Below, one piece after another: positions 49,174 to 59,500 of a DNA stretch of 64,000 nucleotides. The notes below the pieces were generated by a model. The model was not told where the DNA came from and made no database searches. It worked only from the letters and a program-made list of their open reading frames with translations. Each line of letters starts with the position of its first letter. Positions within the stretch are counted from its first letter, which is position 1. This DNA comes from Conexivisphaera sp049976725 (lineage in GTDB: Archaea > Thermoproteota > Nitrososphaeria > Conexivisphaerales > Conexivisphaeraceae): NCBI GenBank assembly GCA_049976725.1, contig JBMFHR010000003.1:1-64000 (forward strand), written 5' to 3'. A program made the position numbers and the translations under genes.

Positions 49174-50009
49174 GGCCGAGGTCGGCGCTCGAGATAATTA
49201 GGCCCGTCAACGACGCCATGATAGGGCTGGCGGTCATAGCCGGTTACCTCGTCGGCGGGGGCCGCACCCCAGTCCCGGCCGCCCTGGGGTTCGCCACCGG
49301 CTTCCTGATATCCGGCTACTCCATGGTCATCAACGACATCTTCGACGTGCGGATAGACGTGCTGAACCGGCGGATGCGCCCGCTCGTGAGGGGCGACATG
49401 TCGGTCAAGGAGGCCTGGGCCCTGGCGCTGTCCATGGTCGCCCTCGGGCTGCTGGCGTCCGCGCTCTCTGGACCGTCCACGTTCGCGGTGGCGCTCACGT
49501 TCGCGGTCCTGGCGTTCGCGTACAGCGCCAGGCTGAAGAGGGAGGGGTTGGCCGGCAACATCGTGGTCGCGCTTTCCATGGCGATACCGTTCCTGTACGG
49601 CGGGCTCATCGCCGGCATAAATTACACGCTGGTGTTCGTGATGTTCTCCACCTCATTCCTGACGGGCCTCTCGAGGGAGGTGCTGAAGTCGATAGCCGAT
49701 GTCAGGGGCGACTCGGCCTCCGGCGTCCGCAGCCTGCCCGTCGTGGCCGGCATCGAGGCGTCCGCCCTGCTATCGGCATCGCTGACGCTCGCCGCGATAC
49801 CCATAGCCTACATACCGGTGATCGCGGGGATGTACACGCCGTTCTACCTGGTCGGAGTGACCGCGGCCTCCCTGATCTTCGCGCTGATATCGATAGACAT
49901 AACCAGGCTCCGCGAGCCGCAGAGGGCGTACGTCCTGAAGAGGCGCATGCTGATACCCATGGCCATAGGGCTTATAACTTACGTCGTGCAGGGACTCCTG
50001 TCGCCTTGA
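49170..50009 (+). CDS. UbiA-family prenyltransferase (probable digeranylgeranylglyceryl phosphate synthase)
   Basis: The 279-residue membrane protein has about eight or nine helices and the two aspartate motifs of UbiA enzymes: NDIFDVRIDVLNRRMRPL (about residue 50) and DVRGDSASGVRSLP (about residue 170). The archaeal DGGGP synthase adds the second geranylgeranyl chain in ether lipid synthesis. ATG 49170 has a strong purine-rich Shine-Dalgarno. It overlaps rfcL by 4 bases. Confidence 0.87.
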   Translation: MRPRSALEIIRPVNDAMIGLAVIAGYLVGGGRTPVPAALGFATGFLISGYSMVINDIFDVRIDVLNRRMRPLVRGDMSVKEAWALALSMVALGLLASALSGPSTFAVALTFAVLAFAYSARLKREGLAGNIVVALSMAIPFLYGGLIAGINYTLVFVMFSTSFLTGLSREVLKSIADVRGDSASGVRSLPVVAGIEASALLSASLTLAAIPIAYIPVIAGMYTPFYLVGVTAASLIFALISIDITRLREPQRAYVLKRRMLIPMAIGLITYVVQGLLSP

Positions 50010-51277
50010 TATGGACCGAGAAGCACAGGCCCCGGAAGGTCGAGGAGATGGTCGGCAACGAGGACGCCAGGGCCCTGTTCCTGCGCTGGCTCAGGGAGTG
50101 GACGCCCGGCACGCGGCCCGCGCTGCTCCTCGGCCCTCCCGGGACGGGGAAGACCACGCTGGTCCACGCCGCGGCCCGGGAACTCGGCTACGACGTGCTG
50201 GAGCTCAACGCGAGCGATTATAGGACGAAGGACCTGCTCGAGAAGCGCCTCAGGCCAGCCATGGGCGGCCTGACGGTCTTCGGGTCCCGAATACTGGTTT
50301 TCCTGGACGAGGTGGACGGCCTTTACAGCAGGGCCGACTACGGTGGGGCGGAGTATCTGCTGAACCTGATCTCATCCATCAGGGTGCCGCTCGCGATGGC
50401 CGCCAACAGGGACGACGTGGGCAACATGCCGAGCATAGAGAAGGCCTCCCTGGTCGTAGTGTTCAGGCGCGTCCCCGCGCGGCTCATTGAGCTCTACCTC
50501 AGGCATATCCTGAGCTCCGAGGGGGTTGAGCTGCCCGAGGACGTGCTGCGGGAGATCGTCAGGTACTCGAGGGGCGACGTGAGGGCGGCGATCAACGCGC
50601 TCGAGGCCGCCGCCTACTCCGGGTCGTTCGAGGGCGGCTACAGGGACGTCGAGCTCCCGCTGAGGGATGCCGTATCGGAGGCCGCCGCAGCCAGGTCCGT
50701 CGACGCGGCATACGCCAGGCTGAGGCTGGCGGACGCGCAGCCGAAGGACAAGATAAACGCGGCCTACGCCTCGCTGGTCATGGGCGCCCCGGGTGACGGT
50801 GGCTCCCTCGCGGACCGCCTGAGGGCGCTCTCGGACGCCGACGTGCTGTACTCCCGGATCGTGAGGACCCAGAACTGGAAGCTCCTCAGGTATCTGGACT
50901 ACATACTCGCGAGGAGCCTCGCGGGCAGCTTCGCCACGTACTCCGAGTACGACGCGCCATACGAGGTCTCGAACCGGGCATGGAACGAGGGACGCATCTA
51001 CAGGAAGCTCTCGGCGCACATGGCGCGCGCACTGCACATGTCGACCGGCGAGTTCGTCGCGTACTCGTTCGACGCGTTCGTCCTCTCGGCCTCCGGGAAC
51101 GAGGCGCTGCTGGGGAGGCTGGCGCAGATGATCGACGAGGACCCGGAATCCCTGCGGTCGGTCCTCGAGGGCGAGCGCGCCCGTATCCTGGGGATCGAGC
51201 TGCCCAGGGAATCTCCCAGGGAGGGAACCAGGCGCGCGCGCCGCCGGAGTGCCTCTGGCGGGACCAGTCCCGCGTAA
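50006..51277 (+). CDS. rfcL: Replication factor C large subunit
   Basis: The 423-residue AAA+ clamp-loader subunit has WTEKHRPRKVEEMVGNEDAR, Walker A GPPGTGKTT, LNASDYR, Walker B LVFLDEVDGL, and a helical C-terminal collar. The last 25 residues are basic (EGTRRARRRSASGG), possibly a DNA- or PCNA-contacting tail. TTG 50006 overlaps the UbiA stop. The small subunit is not in the window. Confidence 0.92.
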   Translation: MIWTEKHRPRKVEEMVGNEDARALFLRWLREWTPGTRPALLLGPPGTGKTTLVHAAARELGYDVLELNASDYRTKDLLEKRLRPAMGGLTVFGSRILVFLDEVDGLYSRADYGGAEYLLNLISSIRVPLAMAANRDDVGNMPSIEKASLVVVFRRVPARLIELYLRHILSSEGVELPEDVLREIVRYSRGDVRAAINALEAAAYSGSFEGGYRDVELPLRDAVSEAAAARSVDAAYARLRLADAQPKDKINAAYASLVMGAPGDGGSLADRLRALSDADVLYSRIVRTQNWKLLRYLDYILARSLAGSFATYSEYDAPYEVSNRAWNEGRIYRKLSAHMARALHMSTGEFVAYSFDAFVLSASGNEALLGRLAQMIDEDPESLRSVLEGERARILGIELPRESPREGTRRARRRSASGGTSPA

Positions 51278-51780
51278 ACCTGTTGTACAGCTCAGCCCAC
51301 GAGCTCCGCGGATTCGCCGCCGGGTCGCCCTCATCCTCCGGGCGGAGGGGTGCGAGCGGTATGGACGCGATCGCCAGCGCCGCGCTCAGCATGTGAGGTG
51401 CGGCGTAGCCGCCGCTGGCGTCTATCGGCAACTCACTCACGGTGGGGGACAGGAGGAACCCCAGGCCTCCATGATGACCCAGGCGCCCACGATGCCTCCC
51501 GCCACCTCGCCGCCGTGGGTGTCCCGCACCGGCGCCGCGTGGATTGTCCGGGTACCTCCATAGCTCACGCCCAGGATCGCCGCCCAGGGCGAGTTCACCG
51601 TGGCCGTGAGCGCGGTGCCCGCCGCCATCAGCGGCAGGAGCGCGAGCACGATGTCCCTGAGGTCGTGCCCGAGGTCCTCATCATGTAGGGCGTGGGCATG
51701 CCGCAGACGGGTATAGCGCAGTGGACACCGTGAAGGCTAACGGGAGCGAGGCGAACAGCACGCGGGGGACTCCCCCGACA
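51278..51780 (-). pseudogene. Decayed C-terminal part of an MFS-type transporter
   Basis: On the minus strand, three pieces of transporter-like sequence lie in different frames: VLFASLPLAFTVSTALYP (about 51720-51780), LLPLMAAGTALTATVNSPWA running to GGIVGAWVIM (about 51470-51650), and GGLGFLLSPTVSELPIDA running to LSAALAIASIPLAPLRPEDE (about 51300-51470). Together they resemble the last helices of a major facilitator protein, broken by at least two frameshifts. No start or intact N-terminus remains. The bases 51781-51915 show nothing recognisable. Confidence 0.55.
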
Positions 51781-51915
51781 CGCGCATTCCTTTAGCCCGC
51801 GGCTGCTACTTTACTTGCTCCCGACACCGCGATCGTTCGGGGTATCCGCTCGCACAATCCCGCCCATCGGCTTCGTGTGGGCGCGCGGGGCCGCGTCTCC
51901 ACCGCGAGCGAGGAG

Positions 51916-51990
51916 CGGGCCCGGGGGGATTCGAACCCCTGGCCTACGGCTTAGGAGGCCGCCGCTCTATCCTGGCTGAGCTACGGGCCC
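51916..51990 (-). tRNA. tRNA-Arg (anticodon CCT)
   Basis: The 75-base cloverleaf has acceptor gggcccg/cgggccc, D stem gctc/gagc, anticodon stem gcggc/gccgt with loop ctcctaa (CCT), T arm agggg-ttcgaat-ccccc with one A-C mismatch, discriminator G. TATA ctttataattg lies about 25 bases upstream on the minus strand. Confidence 0.93.
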
Positions 51991-52076
51991 ACCTCGAATC
52001 GCCCGAGGCAATTATAAAGGTTGCTGGGATGCGCGTTGCCACGCTTAAATAAGCACCGCGCGCGAGCCAGGGCAGT

Positions 52077-52559
52077 TTGACCGAGCGGCGCCTGGTGACG
52101 TGGGAGGAGTTCGGCCGGCTCGCCGAGTCGCTCGCCGGCATCGTGGCCAGGAGAGGCGGGTACGACCTCGTTATCGGCATACTGAGGGGCGGGGGCCCCC
52201 TCGCGCTCGTGGTCGCGGACAGGCTGAGGGCGCACGTGGACTTCCTGAACGTGAAGTCATACGTCGGAATAGGCGAGAGGAGCGAGCCCAAGGTCATGTC
52301 CACGGTGACGGAGGACGTCGAGGGAAAGGACGTCCTGCTCGTGGACGACCTCGTGGACGAGGGGACCACCATGATGTTCTCGGTAAGGTTCCTGAGGGAG
52401 CACTATTCTCCCAGATCCATAACCACCTCCTCGCTCTTCGTCAAACCCTGGAGCAAGTTTATACCGGACTACCACCTTGGCGTGGTCAGGGAGTGGGTAG
52501 TGTTCCCATGGGAGCTGTGCGAGTTCGGGATGGAGGGATGCAAATCGGGGGAAGGGTGA
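52077..52559 (+). CDS. Type I phosphoribosyltransferase (purine PRTase-like)
   Basis: The 160-residue protein has the PRPP-binding loop VLLVDDLVDEGTTM and an N-terminal GILRGGGPLALVVADRL, typical for hypoxanthine/guanine or xanthine phosphoribosyltransferases of archaea (Gpt/Hpt-like). The hood includes SLFVKPWSKFIPDYH and EWVVFPWE, usual for purine salvage members. TTG 52077 is about 28 bases after TATA cttaaataag, so leaderless. It overlaps the next gene (GTGA). Confidence 0.87.
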   Translation: MTERRLVTWEEFGRLAESLAGIVARRGGYDLVIGILRGGGPLALVVADRLRAHVDFLNVKSYVGIGERSEPKVMSTVTEDVEGKDVLLVDDLVDEGTTMMFSVRFLREHYSPRSITTSSLFVKPWSKFIPDYHLGVVREWVVFPWELCEFGMEGCKSGEG

Positions 52560-52855
52560 CCTCGGCTGGCTTCGATCAGGACGACAGGCGTCTCCTGGAG
52601 TACCTCATGCTCAACTGGAGGACGAGCCTCCTGAACGTTTACCTGAACGGGGGCATCGATAAGCACGAGGAGCTCGAGCGCGCGATAAACCGCTGCTCGA
52701 TTATAATGAACGTCCTGAGGGACGAGAGTCCCGAGGAGGCGCAGTCCGTCCTGGTCGAGCAGCTCTCGCGCCTGGCGTCCGAGCTGGACGAGATAGTCGA
52801 GGAGGAGGACGAGGAGGAGCGAGGCGCCCCGGTGCCCGGGTCGGGTTCCCAGTAA
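52556..52855 (+). CDS. Hypothetical helical protein upstream of rpoH
   Basis: I do not recognise a family. The 99-residue protein is predicted helical (DDRRLLEYLMLNWRTSLLNV, LVEQLSRLASELDEIVEEED) with an acidic C-terminal stretch. GTG 52556 overlaps the PRTase stop; ATG 52538 adds six residues. The overlap suggests coupling to the PRTase gene. Confidence 0.7.
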   Translation: MTSAGFDQDDRRLLEYLMLNWRTSLLNVYLNGGIDKHEELERAINRCSIIMNVLRDESPEEAQSVLVEQLSRLASELDEIVEEEDEEERGAPVPGSGSQ

Positions 52856-52934
52856 AAACATATAAAGAGCCGTCCCTGAGAGCCCTCCTTGCTGGTCGTG
52901 TATTATAGGTGTTCATGCTCTGGAGGGGTTAGGG

Positions 52935-53192
52935 TTGACCGATCAGAAGGTTAAGGTACAGATCAGGCCATCTGAGCACGTGCTGGTGCCCAAGCACGAG
53001 ATAGCTGGGGAGGAGGAGAGGAAGCTCATACTCGAGAAGTACGGCATCAGGCCCGAGCAGCTTCCCTACATACTGGCTTCGGATCCCGCGGTGAAGGAGA
53101 TAGGGGCGCAGCCCGGCGACATCGTGAAGATAACCAGGAGGAGCAGGACCGCCGGGACCGCCGTGTACTACCGCTACGTGGTGGAGGGGTGA
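52935..53192 (+). CDS. rpoH: RNA polymerase subunit H (Rpb5-like)
   Basis: The 85-residue subunit matches archaeal RpoH: HVLVPKHEIAGEEERKLILE, LPYILASDPAVKEIGAQPGD and KITRRSRTAGTAVYYRYVVE. It begins the RNA polymerase operon. TTG 52935 has a GGAGGGG upstream; a TATA gtattatagg (52900-52909) lies about 28 bases before. Confidence 0.95.
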   Translation: MTDQKVKVQIRPSEHVLVPKHEIAGEEERKLILEKYGIRPEQLPYILASDPAVKEIGAQPGDIVKITRRSRTAGTAVYYRYVVEG

Positions 53193-56100
53193 GCTTGAGG
53201 AGCTCCTCCGCTGCCGAGGCGTTCGACGGGTGGCCCGTCATAGAGAACATACTGACCACCGAGGGCATCGCGAGGCAGCACCTCAACTCATACAACTACT
53301 TCGTGGACCACGGCCTGCAGGCCATAATAGATGAGATAGGCGGCTTCGACGTCGAAACCCAGACCGGCACCTACCACGTGAAGTTCGGCAAGGTCGAGGT
53401 GGGGAGGCCCCAGGTGACCGAGATAGACGGCTCGGTCAGCTACGTGACGCCAATGGAGGCCAGGCTGAGGAACTTAACGTATTCGGCTCCCATATACCTG
53501 GAGTTCATGGTGGAGGACCCCAAGGCGCCCGGCGGGTACGTGAAGCAGTCCTTCGTCATAGGGTACCTCCCCGTCATGGTCCGCTCCAAGGTGTGCACCC
53601 TCAACGGGCTGTCGCGCGAGGAGCTCGTGGCGCTCGGCGAGGATCCGGAGGACCCGGGTGGGTACTTCATAATAAACGGCTCGGAGCGCGTGATCGTCGG
53701 GCTGGAGGACCTCTCCCCCAACATGATATTCGTGACGAAGGAGAGGAGCGGGACCACGGAGTCCTACAAGGCAATAATACACTCCTCAATAGTCGGGTTC
53801 CGGTCCAGGGTCGAGCTCGTTCTCAAGAACGACGGCAGCATCTACGCGAAGATACCGCTCTCCCCAGTCGAGATACCCTTCATAGTCCTGATGAAGTCTC
53901 TGGGCGTGGAGAATGACCGCGAGATAGCCGAGATGGTCTCCAAGAGGCCCGAGATACAGGAGCTCCTCGAGATATCGTTCGAGAAGGCGCTCGACGTGAG
54001 GACCCAGAAGGACGCGCTCGTGTACATCGGCAACAGGGTCGCCCACGGAATGAGCGAGAGCATGAGGGTGAAGAGGGCTGAGACCCTGCTCGACGTGCAC
54101 CTGCTGCCGCACCTCGGGAGGAAGGAGGGCAGGTACGACAAGGCCCTCTACCTGGCGGAGGCCGCCAACAAGCTCCTGGAGCTCAAGATGGGGTGGATAG
54201 AGGAGGATGACCGCGATCACTACGGCAACAAGATCGTGAAGCTGGCCGGGGAACTGCTGGCCGACCTGTTCAGGTCCGCCTTCAGGAACCTGATCAAGGA
54301 CATGAAGTACCAGCTGTCCAGGATAGGGCAGCGCAGGGGGATCGGCGCCGTGGGCGCGGTGATAAAGCTCGGGATCGTGACCGACAAGCTCAACAGCGCG
54401 CTGGCGACCGGGAACTGGGGAAAGGGGAGCGTCGGCATAACCCAGCTGCTCGACAGGACCAATTACCTCTCCACGCTGAGCCACCTGAGGCGCGTCCAGT
54501 CGCCGCTTTCCAGGAGCCAGCCCAACTTCGACGCGAGGGAGCTGCACCCGACCCAGTTCGGTAGGATGTGCCCGGTGGAGACGCCCGAGGGCTCCAACTG
54601 CGGCCTCGTGAAGAACCTGGCACTCTACGCTGTGATATCGGTCAACGTGCCCGAGCAGGAGGTCCTCGACTTCCTCTACAGCTCGGGCGTCGTGCCCGTA
54701 GGTTCCTCAGAGGCGTCCGAGGAGGACCAAATGGCCAAGGTCATCGTGAACGGCCGCGTCGTCGGCTACGTGCGCGAGCCGGAGAAGTTCGTCAGCGTGC
54801 TCAGGAGGGCGAGGCGCAGGGGCGAGCTGAACCCCGAGGTCAGCGTCTACTATTACAGGCCGCTCGACCCCCGGGGGACCATCCGCATATTCATCCACAC
54901 CCACGCCGGCAGGGTGCTGCGCCCCCTGGTTGTGGTGGAGAACGGGAAGCCCAAACTCACCCGCGAGCACGTGGAGAAGCTCAGGCGCGGCGACCTGACC
55001 TGGCGCGACCTGATCAGGATGGGTGTGCTCGAGCTCCTCGACGCGAACGAGGAGGAGAACGCGTACATCGCGCTGAAGCCCGGGGACCTGACGCCCGAAC
55101 ACACGCACCTGGAGCTCTACCCGCCCGCCATGCTCGGCGTGGTGGCGTCCATCATACCGTACCCCGAGCACAACCAGTCCCCGAGGAACACGTACGAGAC
55201 CGCGATGGGCAAGCAGGCGCTCGGCTTCCCGCACACGAACTACTTCCTGACGCTCTACTCCAGGCAGCACCTGCTCGTCTACCCGCAGAAGCCCCTCGTC
55301 AGGACCAAGATAATGGACCTCATAGGGCTGGACAGGCACCCGATCGGCCAGAACGCGGTCGTCGCGGTCCTCTCATTCGAGGGCTACAACATAGAGGACG
55401 CGATCGTGATGAACCGCGCCTCTATAGAGAGGGGCCTGGGCCGCTCCTTCTTCTACAGGACCTACGAGGCGGTCGCGCAGCAGTACCCGGGAGGGAGCAG
55501 GGACAAGTTCGAGTCGCCAAGGCCCGAGGACAACGTGAGGGGCTACAGGGGCGAGAAGTACTACAGGTTGCTCGAGGCCGACGGCGCCGTGATGGCCGAG
55601 GCCGAGGTCTCGGGCGGCGACGTCCTGATAGGCAAGACGAGCCCCCCGAGGTTCATCGAGGAGTACCGCGAGGCCGAGGCCAGGGGACTCTACAGGAGGG
55701 ACTCCTCGGTGGCGCTGAGGCCCAGCGAGAGGGGCGTCGTCGACTCGGTGATACTAACGCAGACCGTCGAGGGCTACCGCGCATTCAGGGTCAGGGTGAG
55801 GGACCAGAGGATCCCCGAGCTGGGCGACAAGTTCGCCTCGAGGCACGGCCAGAAGGGCGTGGTGGGCCTGATAGTTGATCCCGAGGACATGCCGTACACG
55901 GAGGACGGCATTGTCCCGGACATAATAGTGAACCCGCACGCGTTCCCGTCCAGGATGACCGTGGGCCAGTTCCTGGAGTCCATAGCCGGCAAGGCCGCGG
56001 CGCTCAGGGGCAGGCCGGTCGACGCCAGCGCCTTCTCGGGCGAGCCGATGGACGAGGTCAGGAGGGCGCTCATAGAGCACGGCTTCAAGCCGACGGGCAA

Positions 56101-56560
56101 GGAGGTCATGTACGACGGCAGGACCGGCAGGAGGTTCGAGGCCGAGATATTCATAGGCGTGGTCTACTACCAGAAGCTGCACCACATGGTAGCGGACAAG
56201 ATACACGCGCGCGCCCGCGGCCAGGTGCAGATGCTCACCAAGCAGCCGACCGAGGGCCGCGCCCGCGGCGGCGGCCTCAGGTTCGGCGAGATGGAGAGGG
56301 ACTGCCTCATAGCTTACGGCGCGTCGATGCTGCTCAGGGACCGCCTCCTGGAGGAGTCGGACAAGACCGAGATCTACGTGTGCGAGCGCTGCGGATACAT
56401 AGCGTACTACGACAGGAGGCAGCAGAAGCTCGTCTGCAGGGTCTGCGGCGACAACGCCAAGATCTCCAAGGTCACGGTGGCGTACGCCTTCAAGCTCCTC
56501 CTGCAGGAGATAATGAGCCTGGGGATAGCCCCCAGGCTGCAGGTGGGAGGTAAGGCGTGA
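53189..56560 (+). CDS. rpoB: DNA-directed RNA polymerase subunit B (unsplit)
   Basis: The 1123-residue second-largest subunit is one continuous gene (B' and B'' fused). Key motifs: GGYFIINGSERVIVGLEDLS, QFGRMCPVETPEGSNCGL, GYNIEDAIVMN, KFASRHGQKGVVG, and the zinc ribbon CERCGYIAYYDRRQQKLVCRVCG near the end. GTG 53189 overlaps the rpoH stop; GTGATG links it to rpoA. Confidence 0.97.
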   Translation: MSLRSSSAAEAFDGWPVIENILTTEGIARQHLNSYNYFVDHGLQAIIDEIGGFDVETQTGTYHVKFGKVEVGRPQVTEIDGSVSYVTPMEARLRNLTYSAPIYLEFMVEDPKAPGGYVKQSFVIGYLPVMVRSKVCTLNGLSREELVALGEDPEDPGGYFIINGSERVIVGLEDLSPNMIFVTKERSGTTESYKAIIHSSIVGFRSRVELVLKNDGSIYAKIPLSPVEIPFIVLMKSLGVENDREIAEMVSKRPEIQELLEISFEKALDVRTQKDALVYIGNRVAHGMSESMRVKRAETLLDVHLLPHLGRKEGRYDKALYLAEAANKLLELKMGWIEEDDRDHYGNKIVKLAGELLADLFRSAFRNLIKDMKYQLSRIGQRRGIGAVGAVIKLGIVTDKLNSALATGNWGKGSVGITQLLDRTNYLSTLSHLRRVQSPLSRSQPNFDARELHPTQFGRMCPVETPEGSNCGLVKNLALYAVISVNVPEQEVLDFLYSSGVVPVGSSEASEEDQMAKVIVNGRVVGYVREPEKFVSVLRRARRRGELNPEVSVYYYRPLDPRGTIRIFIHTHAGRVLRPLVVVENGKPKLTREHVEKLRRGDLTWRDLIRMGVLELLDANEEENAYIALKPGDLTPEHTHLELYPPAMLGVVASIIPYPEHNQSPRNTYETAMGKQALGFPHTNYFLTLYSRQHLLVYPQKPLVRTKIMDLIGLDRHPIGQNAVVAVLSFEGYNIEDAIVMNRASIERGLGRSFFYRTYEAVAQQYPGGSRDKFESPRPEDNVRGYRGEKYYRLLEADGAVMAEAEVSGGDVLIGKTSPPRFIEEYREAEARGLYRRDSSVALRPSERGVVDSVILTQTVEGYRAFRVRVRDQRIPELGDKFASRHGQKGVVGLIVDPEDMPYTEDGIVPDIIVNPHAFPSRMTVGQFLESIAGKAAALRGRPVDASAFSGEPMDEVRRALIEHGFKPTGKEVMYDGRTGRRFEAEIFIGVVYYQKLHHMVADKIHARARGQVQMLTKQPTEGRARGGGLRFGEMERDCLIAYGASMLLRDRLLEESDKTEIYVCERCGYIAYYDRRQQKLVCRVCGDNAKISKVTVAYAFKLLLQEIMSLGIAPRLQVGGKA

Positions 56561-59500
56561 TGCTGTCCGTAACCTTTGAGGCGCCGAAGGTCGTGAAGGC
56601 GATCAAGTTCGGGGTGTTCCCGCCGGCGGAGATCAGGAAGTACTCCGTGGTCGAGATCACGATTCCCGAGACGTACGACGAGGACGGCCTCCCGATCCCG
56701 GGCGGCCTCATGGACAACAGGCTGGGCGTCCTCGAGCCCGGCCAGATATGCGGGACCTGCGGCAACCCGGCCCCCGAGTGTCCGGGCCACTTCGGCCACA
56801 TAGAGCTGGCTGAGCCCGTTATACACGCGTCGTTCGCGGATGACATAAAGGTCCTGCTCACCGTCACCTGCAGGTCCTGCGGCCGCCTCCTGATCCCCGA
56901 GGCGGAGATAGAGGCCTACAAGAGGGAGCTGAGCGAGGCCGCGCCCTACAGGCCGGACCTTCGGGAGAGGATAGCCAAGGAGATATACGCGAAGGCCAGG
57001 AAGGCCAAGATCTGCCCGCACTGCGGCGCGAAGAAGCTCGAGATAGAGTTCACGCGCCCGCACATATTCCACGAGATCATGGAGGACGGGAGCGCCGTCA
57101 GGCTGACGCCGGCCGTCGTGAGGGAGCGCCTCGAGAAGATAACCGACGACGATTATCGCCTGCTGGGCTACGATCCGAACTCGGCCAAGCCGGAGTGGTT
57201 CGTGCTCCAGGTGCTGCCTGTCCCGCCCGTCGCGATGAGGCCCTCGATAACGCTCGAGAGCGGTGTTCGCTCCGAGGACGACCTGACCCACAAGCTGGTC
57301 GACGTGGTCAGGACGAACGCGCGCGTCAAGGAGGCGAAGGAGTCCGGGTCACCGCCGCTCATAATGCAGGACCTGATGGACCTGCTGCAGTACCACGTGA
57401 CCACGTACTTCGACAACGAGTCGTCCAGCATACCCCCGGCCCACCACAGGTCCGGGCGCCCGCTCAAGACGCTGGCGCAGAGGCTGAAGGGCAAGGAGGG
57501 GCGCTTCAGGGGGAGCCTCTCGGGCAAGCGCGTCGACTTCTCCGCCAGGACCGTGATATCGCCGGACCCCAGCATAGACATCTCCGAGGTGGGCGTGCCG
57601 CTCGAAGTCGCCAAGAAGCTGACGGTCCCGGAGCGCGTCACGCCATGGAACATAGAGTTCCTGAGGCAGCTGGTCCGGAACGGCCCCTCCAAGTACCCGG
57701 GCGCCAACTACATAATAAGGCCGGACGGCGTCAAGATAAGGTTGGAGTTCGTCCCCGACAGGGAGGCGTACGCGAACTCCCTGGACGTCGGGTACATCGT
57801 GGAGCGCCACCTACTGGATGGCGACGTCGTCCTGTTCAACAGGCAGCCCTCGCTGCACCGCATGTCCATAATGGCGCACTACGTCCGCGTGCTGCCCTAC
57901 CGCACGTTCAGGCTGCACCCCGCCGTCTGCCCGCCGTACAATGCCGACTTCGACGGGGACGAGATGAACCTCCACGTGCCGCAGGGCGAGGAGGCGCGCT
58001 CCGAGGCCCGCGAGCTGATGAGCGTGCAGGGCCAGATAATATCCCCGAGGTACGGCGGCCCCATCATAGGCGCTATAAGGGACTACCTGTCCTCGGGCTA
58101 CCTGCTCACGAAGGACGACACGCTGCTCGACGCCCGGACGTTCGCCTACCTGGCCTACGAGGGAGGGTACACTGGGCCACTGCCCGAGCCCGCGGTCAAG
58201 GACCCGAGGCCGATGTACACGGGCAGGCAGCTCTTCTCGCTCTTCCTGCCACGCGGCTTCAACTACGTGCTGACCTCCAGGTGGGCCAAGACGATGAGGA
58301 AGAGGCGCGACGTCGTGATAAGGGACGGCCAGCTCGTCTCGGGGATCGTGGACAAGGCGTCGATAGGCGCGGAGGAGCCGGACAGCCTGCTCCACAGGAT
58401 AGTGAAGGACTACGGCAACGAGGAGGCCAGGAGGTTCCTCAACTCCACCCTCAGGATCCTGAGGGAGTACATAACCGGCAGGGGCTTCAGCTACGGGTAC
58501 GACGACCTAGAGGTGCCCGACGAGGTGAAGGCGCAGATAAAGTCGGTGGTCGACGAGGCGTACAGCAAGATAGAGAAGTACGTCGACGACTATGTGAACG
58601 GCCGCATGACGCCCGTCAAGGGGCTCAGGCTGGAGGACGTCCTCGAGCAGAAGATAATGGACGCGCTGGGCGAGGCGCGCGACCGGGCCGGCGAGCTGCT
58701 GGAGCGCGTGCTGCCCGACGACAACCCGGGAGTCATAATGAGCCGCAGCGGCGCCCGCGGCAGCTCCCTCAACCTAGGCCAGATGATGGCGCTCCTGGGC
58801 CAGCAGGCCGTCAGGGGCAAGAGGATCAAGAGGGGCTACAGGCACAGGCCCCTCCCGCACTTCAGGGAGGGCGAGCCGAGCCCCGACGCCTACGGGTTCG
58901 TCAAGTCGAACTTCAGGGACGGCCTCACTCCCATAGAGTTCTTCTACCACTCGATGGCGGGGAGGGAAGGGCTGGTCGACACGGCCGTCAGGACGCAGCA
59001 GAGCGGCTACATGCAGCGTAGGCTCGTCAACGCGATGGAGCACCTGAGGGTCGAGTACGACTACACGGTCAGGGACCCGGAGGGCAACATAATACAGTTC
59101 ATCTACGGGGAGGACGGCGTCGATCCGGCCAAGAGCGACCACGGGGAAGCGGTGAATATAGATCGCCTGGCCGACGTCATCCTGCTCAAGGACGATCCCA
59201 GCGAGCCGAGGGCGACGCTCGAGGAGAAGATGCGCATCCTCAGCAAGTACGAGGGCGAGCTGAACGAACGCCTCCGCGAGAAGCTGAGGTCCGTGCTGAA
59301 GTCCAGGGAGATGAGCGCCAGGTCGGCCGAGGAGCTATGCTCCCTCACGATACAGAAGTTCAGGTCGGCCATGATCGAGCCCGGCGAGGCCGTCGGCATC
59401 GTCTCCGCGCAGTCCATAGGCGAGCCGGGCACGCAGATGACCCTCAGGACCTTCCACTTCGCCGGCGTCAAGGAGAAGGACGTCACGCTCGGCCTTCCGA

